From Rhabditophanes sp. KR3021 (taxonomy: Eukaryota > Nematoda > Chromadorea > Rhabditida > Alloionematidae): a stretch of 64,000 nt of DNA. Shown in pieces: positions 54,506 through 64,000 of the stretch. Location of the stretch: the NCBI GenBank assembly GCA_963281155.1, contig CAUJLY010000002.1, positions 5,456,001 through 5,520,000 of the forward strand. Direction: 5' to 3'. Position 1 is the stretch's first letter. Each line of letters begins with the position of its first letter. The notes under the pieces were generated by a model. It did no database searches. It worked only from the letters and a program-made list of their open reading frames with translations, and had not been told where the DNA came from. The position numbers and the translations under genes were made by a program.

Positions 54506-56338
54506 TTATTGCAAAGAGATTGAGACTATATTGACAGCTTCCACAGGTCTACCTGTCTTCGCATGAGCCTCGACTTTATTCAGCGCATTCACAACGCCAA
54601 ACCCATCAGTGACTTCTCCGAACAGTGTATTTTTACCATCTAACCAATCAGCTGGACAAACGGTAATAAAGAATTGTGAACCGTTGGAATTTGGACCTGC
54701 ATTTGCCATTGCCAATTTATAAGGTTTATCGAAAAGAAGAGTTGGGTGGAATTCATCTTCAAAATCTTGTTTCCAGATGCTTTCTCCGCCAGTTCCTTTG
54801 CCTGATGGATCTCCAGTCTGGATCATGAAATTCTTTATGATACGGTGGAATGAATGATTGTTGTAATAACCACGTCGTGCATGAGTGCAGAAGTTCTCAA
54901 CTGACTTTGGACACTCATTAGGAAACAAAGTCAAATGAATGTCGCCTTTAGTCGTATGAATTACAGCCTTGTTCTTCAATTCCTTACTTAGTGTTTCTTT
55001 TCCATCAGCTACGGCATTCTTAACTTCTTCTTTAGTTGGCTTTTCATTGATAATATCACGATTGCTTGTCCCTTCCTCATAATTCGAGGAAGGTTCAGAA
55101 TTGGTGAACAAATACAATCTGTTGTTCCCGATTGCAGAACATATTATTAATGGGTCTGGTTTAAATGCAGCTTGTGCAGCAGCTCTAAAATCAATTGTAT
55201 CAGATCTGACTACTGCTACTCCCTGCATCAAATTTTCATTGTGTGGTACTGCTTGGCAAATGTCTACAGAAATTATTCTCAACATTTCATTTGTTCCTAG
55301 AGTTCTTAGAATCTCGCCTGTAAATATATTTACCATTTTTATGCCAAGAATTGACGGGTAAACAAGTATGTTTCCAGTAACATCAAAAACCATTTTGAAG
55401 TGCGACCCCTTTTTATTTGCCTCGATCAAAGTGTCTTTTTCTATTGCCTTTTTCCTTGTCCAATCCATTGAATTAATGCCATAATTGTTTTCCGCTTTTT
55501 CCTCTTTAGAATATTTGTCCAAACTTTCATCTATTGTACAAATAACCTTTCCAGTTCTCATTTTGAAAACTCGTAAGATGGAAGACCCGTCAAATGTTGC
55601 GAAGTACTTCCCGTTCCTGGAACAAGCAATTCCAAGAGGTTTCGCCTTAGTTTTCATATGAATTAATAAGTCTGTATCAAACATAGATTTAAAAGCTACA
55701 TCTTCGGGATACTCAAAATCTTGCGAATAACCATAGGAGTATGCCAAAACACCGGTATCGTCAATTGACACAATTACATTTGTTTCAGAACTATAGCACA
55801 TCTTAGCATTATTTCCACGGTGTAATCTATCCAGAACCTTAATAGGTGTTTCTCCTTGATGGCAATCGTAAATTTTAATTGTCCCACACTCCGCTGAACT
55901 GACAGCAAAAGCTTTGATAGCGTCTTTGCTTTTATGAACCCAGCAAAGAGAGGATGGAACATAGTCGAATTCAATTATATGAATCATATCGAAATTGGTA
56001 ACGTCGAAAATCTTAGCTGATTTATCTTCTGCGCTGATCGTTACCAGCAACGTTCCATCGTCATTTGCTTTGATATCAGCGAAAGGACCCAGATGAGCTT
56101 GGAAACCCTTAACAAATTCTACGCCTTCGTGATGTCGTTTCTTCCAGAATTTCAAAACACCATCTACACTTCCCGAAATAATAAAATCAGTTGTAGTAGA
56201 TATTACATGTGTAATCTCTTTGCGGTGCATGAAAGACTTCTGGTACACCTTGGATGAAGGTAATTCTTGAAGATATCCATCAATTTGAGCTGGAGTAGGC
56301 CTTTTTGAGTGCTTGCGTTTTCTTTCTTGATTCTCCAT
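54506..56338 (-). CDS. PPWD1: Peptidylprolyl isomerase with WD40 repeats
   Basis: An intronless frame of 610 residues; human PPWD1 has 646. A basic N-terminus (RKRKHSKRPTP) is followed by a WD40 propeller (residues about 35-400; for example FIISGSVDGVLKFWKKRHHE, VTISAEDKSAKIFDV) with the PPWD1-specific HRKEITHV segment. The C-terminal cyclophilin domain (about 455-610) is complete. FHRIIKNFMIQTGDP carries the catalytic Arg, NSNGSQFFIT the Gln/Phe pair and ADWLDGKNTLFG the cyclosporin-contact Trp. PPWD1 associates with the spliceosome and catalyses prolyl isomerisation. It is the first gene of the candidate operon and shares a 162-bp divergent promoter region with the coiled-coil gene at 56501. 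Confidence 0.97.
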   Translation of the reverse strand: MENQERKRKHSKRPTPAQIDGYLQELPSSKVYQKSFMHRKEITHVISTTTDFIISGSVDGVLKFWKKRHHEGVEFVKGFQAHLGPFADIKANDDGTLLVTISAEDKSAKIFDVTNFDMIHIIEFDYVPSSLCWVHKSKDAIKAFAVSSAECGTIKIYDCHQGETPIKVLDRLHRGNNAKMCYSSETNVIVSIDDTGVLAYSYGYSQDFEYPEDVAFKSMFDTDLLIHMKTKAKPLGIACSRNGKYFATFDGSSILRVFKMRTGKVICTIDESLDKYSKEEKAENNYGINSMDWTRKKAIEKDTLIEANKKGSHFKMVFDVTGNILVYPSILGIKMVNIFTGEILRTLGTNEMLRIISVDICQAVPHNENLMQGVAVVRSDTIDFRAAAQAAFKPDPLIICSAIGNNRLYLFTNSEPSSNYEEGTSNRDIINEKPTKEEVKNAVADGKETLSKELKNKAVIHTTKGDIHLTLFPNECPKSVENFCTHARRGYYNNHSFHRIIKNFMIQTGDPSGKGTGGESIWKQDFEDEFHPTLLFDKPYKLAMANAGPNSNGSQFFITVCPADWLDGKNTLFGEVTDGFGVVNALNKVEAHAKTGRPVEAVNIVSISLQ

Positions 56339-56500
56339 TGAAATAATTAGTCAAAATAAAATGAAAGTGATGAGATAGTAAGAAATGATGTTTTAAAAGC
56401 AGTTTCTTTCGCAAAGTAACGTCTTTCCAACTCGTATTTCAAACACAGCGTTACAAGAAATTTGTTTTAATTAATTTGCATTCACTTCCGAGAAACAACA
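56339..56500. promoter_or_regulatory. Short divergent promoter region
   Basis: Only 162 bp separate the ATG of PPWD1 (-) and the ATG of the coiled-coil gene (+), so both promoters must overlap here unless 5' leaders are trans-spliced. No TATA box is obvious. Confidence 0.55.
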
Positions 56501-57235
56501 ATGACGAACGTTAATCAAGAAAATTCGTCAAAATCAGATTTAGAAAAGATTATCAAAAGCAAGTGTTTATTCTGTTGCAATTAATCAAATGGACTTTTAG
56601 ATGAGGAGATGATGCTTTTGGAAAACGACAACCTTACTAATCAAATTGAACAGAAGATGCTGCAGTTAGAGAATAGTAAGTATGATGTTTTATGAATAAA
56701 AGGAGATCACTTTTCAGTCAATAATAGTAATTACCAAGCCCAATACGAGCTTGAAAAAATGGAACATGAGCTCAAAGTCTGGGAAGGGATTACAGCCAAA
56801 TTAAACTCCAAGGACGAACAGGCCAAAGTCTTACTTCAAAATTGCCAAAATGAATATAGCGACATCTGTACAAAAGGATATCTTCAAACAAAAACTGAAA
56901 TCAGTAATGCGAGTGAAAATTTAAAGCATAGCAAAGATTTCGAAGTGGAGAAACTTGCGGAGAAAGTCCATGAATTAGTAGAAATCACAAAACAAGACTA
57001 TGAATCGGAGTTTAATCAAAAGATCGCTGACCTCAATCCTAAGCTTGAAACGGCTTTACGCACTCTAGCTGAATCCGAAAAAAGAATGAATAAGACAAAT
57101 GAGAAATATGCTTTGCAAAATCCTACTCTTATTTCTATCAGCGAATGGCAAGGTTATATTCGCGAATTGGAAGAAGAAATCCGGGATATCAGGGATAAAA
57201 TATCTCAATCTAATGCAATGGACCTTAATGAATAG
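56501..57235 (+). CDS. Coiled-coil protein, family not recognised
   Basis: Three exons (56501-56564, 56601-56675, 56718-57235) join in phase to 218 residues. The first intron uses a GTTTAT donor, chosen because it is the option that keeps the frame open and yields SKYEEMMLLENDNLTN. The protein is nearly all heptad coiled coil: LENDNLTNQIEQKMLQLEN near 30-50, then long helices such as NYQAQYELEKMEHELKVWEG and IRELEEEIRDIRDKIS near the end. There is a conserved-looking break LQNPTLISISEWQGYIRELE. No catalytic motif, signal peptide or membrane segment is seen. Size and layout would suit a kinetochore, centrosome or synaptonemal-type subunit, but this is only inference. Confidence 0.7.
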
Positions 57236-57663
57236 TGCCAATCTCTAATATTTGGGTTCAAACAATAAATTTATTCTTAATTAAAAATTCGTTTATTATT
57301 TGTATGTTTCGTTTTGTTTATATATTTTGAATCAGTTCAGATTCAAGTTATTTATTGAAAGTTTATTGTAGTGGATTTAAAAAATCATTATGCACGTGCC
57401 AACACATTTTGAATGTAAATTTTACCAAAAAGATTCCTCGCTGAAAAACATTGTGTTGATCAACTATTTTTTTACTACAAGAGGTATATATTTTCTTTCA
57501 TTTTTTATGATGACTACCAAGGTTAATAAGACATACAAAAATATCTACTTTGATCCCTGTAACTCTATGTACCTTCCCAAAGTACTTTCACAGATTTTTG
57601 ACACATCTTTGTTCTGTGGTATCATAATATGTACCAACGTCTGTAATCATTTGTACCCATACA
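57236..57663. other. Intergenic, no gene seen
   Basis: A 92-codon plus-strand frame (57390-57668) has no features, a Phe/Tyr-rich composition and no homology I can recognise. The region is otherwise the 3' flank of the coiled-coil gene. Confidence 0.5.
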
Positions 57664-57750
57664 AATAATTATTATCACAGCGATAACCTATGACTACACA
57701 CATCTCATCGCGCTTATATTCATTTTATCGCAATAATTTAGTATAAAAAG
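57664..57750 (+). promoter_or_regulatory. Promoter of the cysteine synthase-like gene: GATA-type sites and TATA box
   Basis: TTATC (near 57673), GATAA (near 57682) and a second TTATC (57725-57729) lie within 60 bp, followed by TATAAAA at 57742-57748, 63 bp before the ATG at 57811. In nematodes clustered GATA sites often mark intestinal expression. Read by eye only. Confidence 0.45.
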
Positions 57751-57810
57751 ACGTTCGCTTTGCAAACCATCTCATTCTTGCTAACTAATACGTTCAAAGA
57801 GGTTTGTATT

Positions 57811-59048
<1,238 letters not shown>

Positions 59049-60129
59049 GACGTCGTATCTTTTTTCGCTAAAATAAAATACCACTATTATTGAATTTTAT
59101 TGAATGAGCGTTTATTAATTTAGCCCTCTTGTATGTATTATCTTCAAATGAGATAAGCTAAACAATAAAAGAAGTCTGTATTCGCACTTAGTCTCAGCAA
59201 AATGTATTATCAAAATAATTAGTATTACTAAAGCAATTTGTATTATCGCGTAACGCAAGGCGCGACGTCCTTACCACACTTTATGCATATTTTTAGTTCT
59301 TTTCAAATTAATCCATTTTTGTCGTCTAAAAATCACTCATGCTCTTGCCATTCATTTAAAAAGGAGTCATATTATGCTTGATTCAAAATACTCCACAAAT
59401 CAATAGAGACCGCTTGTTAGTAGCTTGTTGATGCGGATATATACATCTATTTGAAACATTTATCATTATGAAATGTTTACTAACTTTGTATTGCAATTAT
59501 ATGCTATCAATAAAAATTGACTCGTATATTATTATTGCGTTACTTTGGGGTACTCTCTTTTGGAAGGTCAACACAGTTCAAGCTCACGCATTATTGTCAT
59601 ATACATTTATATAGACTTATAATGTGGAAATATTACTTCTTATTTAGCTAACCATATAATACGATTGCAAAATTTAGTCCAAAACATTTTTCTTATACAA
59701 GACGCATTAAAAAATATATGATTCAAAAGTGTATAATTCAAGACTGTCTGATCAACATTTTTTAATTTTTCGGGTGTTTCTACTCAATTAAACTAAACAT
59801 TGACCAATCGCCATAATTTGCACGCTTTGTCTAAAAAATACACTGTCTATCCTGTTGTTATTTACTATATTTATTGGAATAGATGCGTCTCATTCTGTTC
59901 TTTAGTAACATACTCGATTGTGTCGACACGACATGTCATTTTATTATTGCTATGACGTTACATTTTTTGTCACGAGGCAAATAAATCCATATTCAGTAGC
60001 AGCATTTATTGAATGTTGCTAGGATGTTAAATTATCTAGTATAATTTAGTCTTTTATATTCGAACATACCAAATTTAACGCCACATTTTATTGCACTTTA
60101 TTAATTTGATAGTAATTGCTTTAGATCAA
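59049..60129. other. Intergenic, no gene seen
   Basis: About 1.1 kb of AT-rich sequence between two plus-strand genes. No coding pattern, tRNA or repeat was found. It probably contains the promoter of the duplicated-motif gene. Confidence 0.55.
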
Positions 60130-61086
60130 ATGGTAGATTATATCTCCATCCAACCCACTTCTTCTTCTATTAGAGAATATAGTGAATCATTGAGCGACGG
60201 AAATGTAGACAAACGTGAACTTCTCAGACAAAAAAGAATTGTAGAACGGTCAAGATTAAAATTCTGCTTAGAAAATCCCGACTCACCAGATGCAGCAAAG
60301 GTAATTGAAGCATGGGAAAGAAGTAAAGAAAGAAGCAGAATTCGTACAATCAGATACAGAAGGAGGAAAGCTTTGAGGGAGCAGAAAAATCCTGGCAGAG
60401 TTGAAGAACAAAGATTGTCTACACCCATTCCGGTCAATAAGAATATGTTGTTTAACGAACCAAGGCAAAATAATGCGTTGACTGATGACGACAACAGCAA
60501 ACAAACTATTTTAAACATCATAAATAAACAATTGGGTGAATATAAGGCAAAAATTAAAGAATTAGAAAGTCTCAAAGTAAGTATTGAAAGTTTTGACTTT
60601 AATCACAACAATAATATCATTAATAAATTACCGCAATTACCTCTAAGTATGGAATGTGCGTTGCTTGCTAATATTTTCAAGCCAAATACAAATTCTTCAA
60701 AGATCAGTAATAATGAAAATAATAATTCGAATGATTTGGATTTAGTTACACCCATTATTCCAAATGGAATAATTTCTCTACAAACAATTAAAGAAGAAGA
60801 AAACGATTCGGAAGATTTATTAACTGAGAATACACCCGTTCTCAGTAATAATGAATCTAAATTAAATTCCAGCAACGAAGATAATCAACAGCCAAATATC
60901 AATTGTGACAACACTGAGTTCCCTGATAAAAAAGCTTCCTTACAAGAAAAATTGGCTTTTGCCATGCTCCATCCCAAGTGTGAATTTTCCATTAAGTATC
61001 TCGAGTCATATGAAAGGCGAAAGGAAATGACTAGACGGAGACAAGCCCGGTACCGAGAAAGATTAGCCAAATCTAAACAAAATTAA
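60130..61086 (+). CDS. Protein with the same basic motif at both ends; family not recognised
   Basis: An intronless frame of 318 residues from ATG 60130 (MVDYISIQPT); the upstream open extension has no ATG. Residues about 40-88 and 270-318 are an internal duplication. Copy 1 has RLKFCLENP...IEAWERSKERSRIRTIRYRR, and copy 2 has KLAFAMLHP...LESYERRKEMTRRRQARYRE. Aligned, they share the pattern L-x-F-x-(L/M)-x-x-P ... E-x-(W/Y)-E-R-x-K-E-x-x-R-x-R-x-x-R-Y-R-x-R-x-A. The strongly basic helix would suit DNA or RNA binding and nuclear import. Between them lie a leucine-bearing helix (IINKQLGEYKAKIKELESLK), a Ser/Asn-rich acidic spacer and SLQTIKEEENDSEDLL. I know no family of this form. It may be a transcription factor with two basic regions, but that is inference. 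Confidence 0.72.
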   Translation: MVDYISIQPTSSSIREYSESLSDGNVDKRELLRQKRIVERSRLKFCLENPDSPDAAKVIEAWERSKERSRIRTIRYRRRKALREQKNPGRVEEQRLSTPIPVNKNMLFNEPRQNNALTDDDNSKQTILNIINKQLGEYKAKIKELESLKVSIESFDFNHNNNIINKLPQLPLSMECALLANIFKPNTNSSKISNNENNNSNDLDLVTPIIPNGIISLQTIKEEENDSEDLLTENTPVLSNNESKLNSSNEDNQQPNINCDNTEFPDKKASLQEKLAFAMLHPKCEFSIKYLESYERRKEMTRRRQARYRERLAKSKQN

Positions 61087-61215
61087 AGCCAAAATATTTA
61101 CACAAGTACATTCAACAATGCACATCTTCGTATTATTATCAATTTATTTTATCATCAAATAACTCGACTCAATTTTTTAATTAAATTTAAATTCTTGACA
61201 TGTATTTTGTTTGTT

Positions 61216-62071
61216 TTACAATTTAATACTAGATTCAAATGTATCCGTAAGCTCTTCTTCTTTGGCAATCGACATTTTTGTGTTGCTTTGCTTAACAATT
61301 TCTTTTTCATTGTTGAGGCCAGCTTCGAGATTAAAGTCAATCTGATCGAATGGCGGACGCATCGGAATAAAATTGGTATAAGCATTCTAAAAATAATATT
61401 TGTTAATACATTCAAGTCTTTACCTTGCGCTTATGTAATCTACGGTCATTGAAGTACTTCCAGCATGAAACTACAATCGAAATAAACCATAATTGAATCA
61501 TAACTATGAAAACATAAAATATCAAAGTACAAAGCGACCTTGCTGCATTGTTTTCTGTCGTTACAAAAATGTAATAAATCAACGCAATTGCTTGAATGAT
61601 TCCAGTGACGAATCCAACGATTTGAAGTGTAAGAAAAGGGACTAAACATCCTGCAGATTTTCTGCTCAATGAAACTGTCATAGAAACTGAAACTGGAATG
61701 ACTATCAACAATTTTAGGAAAGTAGCTTGGACTTCATCAGTGTTTTTACCCTTTCGGTTAATTAATTCTTGAATAAATCGAATAGTAATGACAAATGAAC
61801 TTGTTGACAAAAAGAGGGCTAATAATTTGACTCCAGTCTAAAGAATAAAAAAATAATTAATTTACAATTTATTATTTACATTGTTAAATACATATATACT
61901 TACCAGAGCCCTGAATGATTTGCAGCAACACAAATATTTATCACAATATTTGTCAAAACTATTTTTATTTCCTCCTTCACTTTCGATTCCTTGCAAATAA
62001 AAGTCAATACCTTTATTGCTCCTCGGCTCAGAAATAATCGTGTCACTTAGAATTGAAGATTTTTTAGACAT
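61216..62071 (-). CDS. Four-transmembrane LAPTM-like protein
   Basis: Three exons (62071-61904, 61837-61424, 61386-61216) join in phase to 250 residues. The N-terminal about 50 residues are hydrophilic and end in a Cys cluster (YLCCCKSFRAL) that could be palmitoylated, like the CCxCCHVRTG start of LAPTM proteins. Four membrane segments follow, for example LLALFLSTSSFVITI, LLIVIPVSVSMTV, LTLQIVGFVTGIIQAIALIY and FYVFIVMIQLWFISIVVSC. Then comes CWKYFNDRR, similar to CYKYINNR of LAPTM4, and a cytosolic tail rich in acidic and Pro residues (FIPMRPPFDQ). LAPTM proteins sit in late endosomes and lysosomes. The assignment is tentative; a nematode-specific tetraspan family is the alternative. Confidence 0.55.
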
Positions 62072-62584
62072 CTTGTGGTAAATAACTTCCCAAAAGAACC
62101 TGCACCAAAAAAATGAAATAAACATTCCCATTTGGTTCATTTAAATACTAGAAACAACTCCACACAATCAAGATTTATCTTAATGCCTGTTATTTGACCT
62201 AATTACAAAAAGTGTAACATGATAACAAGCTTCGTTAGAACTAGAAATGGAGTCATCTTTTACTGATTCATGATTTTTACCCTAATGATGGTGCTTTAAT
62301 TGTTTTAATGCCTACTTTCATTTATTTTGATGCTACTTTCATTTATTTTTCCTAAGCTTTTCATACCCTTCCATTTTTTATCCCATCATTTTAGGCACGT
62401 TTCTTGTAATGACCCACAAATTGGCTCTATTTGGTACATCAAAAAATTATTCAAAAAGATATTAGATTGTGTTTATTAACAAATTTATTGAAAGTCTATA
62501 TAATAGAACTTTTAGACACTTTTTTACAATTCATAACTTAGATATAAATGACATAAATATACAATTTCACAAATATAGTTTCTT
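62072..62584. other. Intergenic, no gene seen
   Basis: About 0.5 kb between two minus-strand genes, with a short imperfect direct repeat (CTACTTTCATTTATTTT at about 62312 and 62333). No coding sequence. Confidence 0.6.
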
Positions 62585-63838
62585 TTAGGAATTTGAGGGA
62601 ACTTCCGTTTCGTAACGAGTCTCAGACTTAAGCCTAACGAATTCCTTGGCAATTTCATCGTTTTGTCTTTGACTAAGTATACGAAGGAGGATGAAACCAG
62701 TTTCATCGATGTGAAGACGACGCCCAAGTTGAACCCACATCTGACAAGTGTTGTTTTCATTGATTTGAGCTAGTTGGAGGACTCCCACTCCGACAATTCT
62801 GTCTTCTCTGGCAAAACAGTAATCTTTTACCTGGAACATTAATTCGTAATATTGAATTTCACCTGCAATTACAAAATAAATTAAAAAACTATTACAAAAT
62901 AAATTTAATACTTTGAACATTTGAAATTTGATTTTGAGTTTTAAGCTATTTACGAAGCATGTATTTAAGGTCAATTTAATGTAAATTATCTAAACTTTCT
63001 TATTTATGATCAAACTTCGGGATGAGTGTTTTGATCTTACTTTAGTGGTCTACGCCAAGCACTTCTTACATAAAGGTAGCAACCACACTCAATTAATTTC
63101 AAATGGTTCTTCTAATTTTTAATAAACTTTTCTAATTACTTACCTTCATTTCCGATTTGGAAAGTACTGGATTCTTCAAATTTAGGTTCCCACGTCTTAG
63201 ACTTAGTTTTGGTTGACATCTTTCTCTTTTTATCTCCAATAAATGGTCCAACTAAATGAACTTCCACAAAAGGCTTAAAACTTCCTCCTTGAACCTGCCA
63301 TCTCAGATCATTTGCAGCTTTAACTTTAACCAAAATAGATTGCTCTCCATTGCTAGCATTTTTCTCAAAGTAAATCTCAACCGAAACTTCTCCAACCGGC
63401 TGTTCAATACTGGGTAAATCTTGTTGTTTTTGGGAAGTAATAAAAGTCTTGATAAGTTGATCAGTAGATTGGGTATACAGACTCAAAGCATACTTCAAAG
63501 ACTGCAATTCTGGACTCTTTTCGAAGAAAGTCTTCTTCAGTCCTTTGCCACCTATAGAAACATATTAGTTTTATATTCAATTAATAGTAATAATTTATCA
63601 TCAAAATCTAATTCATGGAGTTGTTTTATATGTTAGTTATGATCACATTGCAATTGTCATGTAAGCTAACAATGTAACTATATTCTAAACTTCTCTTTAA
63701 GATATTTAGAATGGCTAAATGATTTGATTCTTGTTTACCGTTCGAGCCCACAATAATCTTTGTGTGTTCATCTGCACAAAATAACTTCTTACCGACAGTA
63801 TGTCTTGGAAAAATTACGTGCCGGGAAAATCCCATGTC
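62585..63838 (-). CDS. unc-13: UNC-13 (Munc13), C-terminal part with C2C domain (partial)
   Basis: The 3' end of the gene; the rest lies beyond the right edge. Exons on the minus strand are about 63838-63739 (5' limit uncertain), 63551-63144 and 62862-62585, joined in phase. The MUN-domain end [20 protein letters not shown] and [16 protein letters not shown] is followed by the C2C domain: [46 protein letters not shown], then [20 protein letters not shown] and [20 protein letters not shown], ending [13 protein letters not shown]. These match Munc13 nearly word for word. UNC-13 primes synaptic vesicles by opening syntaxin, and C2C with the MUN end bridges vesicle and plasma membrane. The most upstream exon ([18 protein letters not shown]) is less conserved, so its 5' splice site is a guess. 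Confidence 0.93.
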
Positions 63839-64000
63839 TAATGAGCTCTCAATGACATATCCACGTTGTAATCATTTTTATATTATGCTCATTTATAATT
63901 ACGTCTTTTATTTTACTCTTTATTTGATCACAACAAATAATTATCTTTTTATTTAGATTCGCTCACGCTGAGTAAAACTAAACTTGACGAAAAAACAAGA
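63839..64000. other. Right edge, probable UNC-13 intron
   Basis: No frame here continues the UNC-13 protein convincingly on the minus strand, so it is most likely an intron with the next exon outside the window. Confidence 0.5.

Larger units (their letters stand above)
52547..56338 (-). other. Candidate operon: PPWD1, TAMM41, PSMG4-like, SDHAF4
   Basis: Four intronless genes lie head to tail with gaps of 114, 121 and 107 bp. Each downstream gene has a T-rich stretch ending in AG within 3-8 bases of its ATG (TTTTTCAG, TATTCTAG, AATTTAG). This is the geometry of SL trans-spliced nematode operons. Two members are mitochondrial factors, one is a spliceosomal isomerase and one a proteasome chaperone. 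Confidence 0.8.

Noticed and set aside
57390..57668. 92-codon plus-strand ORF before the cysteine synthase-like gene
   Set aside because: Phe/Tyr/Asn-rich random-looking translation, no domain, and it runs into the promoter elements.
60138..60575. 145-codon minus-strand ORF
   Set aside because: Antisense shadow of the duplicated-motif gene.

Overview
The window is AT-rich animal DNA with small introns, and its gene content points to a nematode. The evidence is a secreted protein built of the worm-type Cys-rich WR1/lustrin repeat, an UNC-13 C-terminus, an UNC-73/Trio-like gene, and head-to-tail genes about 110-190 bp apart with a splice acceptor a few bases before the downstream start codon (the signature of operons resolved by spliced-leader trans-splicing). 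Most introns are 37-75 bp with GT..AG ends. Acceptors are often TTTTAAG or TTTTAG rather than TTTCAG. I cannot assign a genus. Gene models were spliced by eye, and each was checked for reading-frame phase across every intron.

Left part (1-28 kb), dense housekeeping genes: the last codons of mitochondrial acyl carrier protein (+), a WR1-repeat secreted protein (+), a short Pds5-like HEAT protein (+), pterin carbinolamine dehydratase (-), a small secreted protein (+), a candidate operon RPA12 / POLE4-like / acidic coiled-coil protein (-), a second candidate operon UBA2 / tubulin cofactor D (+), a secreted DOMON-mucin protein (-) with a PSMG3-like gene nested in an intron on the opposite strand, a WDR91-like protein that stops before the WD40 part (-), and an Sp-family factor with only one of three zinc fingers (-). 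The large TBCD intron also holds an opposite-strand membrane-peptide candidate.

Middle part (28-52 kb): one large, mostly intronic gene on the minus strand. It encodes the second half of UNC-73/Trio as a stand-alone protein: SH3, DH-PH (GEF2), Ig, FN3 and a kinase domain. In the kinase domain the catalytic Asp and the metal-binding Asn have swapped identity. At least three alternative first exons feed the same body. Two introns carry plus-strand protein-like sequence: a decayed Ulp1/SENP-type protease, a decayed membrane protein and an unexplained 66-codon ORF. A 22-bp tandem array, a 24-bp direct repeat and a 13-bp perfect hairpin also lie in its introns.

Right part (52-64 kb), dense again: a clean four-gene candidate operon PPWD1 / TAMM41 / PSMG4-like / SDHAF4 (-), a divergent coiled-coil gene (+), a cysteine synthase-like enzyme (+), a protein with the same basic motif at both ends (+, not recognised), a four-membrane-segment LAPTM-like protein (-) and the C-terminus of UNC-13 running off the right edge (-).

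The best candidates for something new are the residue-swapped kinase on a stand-alone Trio-GEF2 protein, the single-finger Sp factor, the duplicated basic-motif protein, the WD40-less WDR91 and the decayed genes inside unc-73-like introns.
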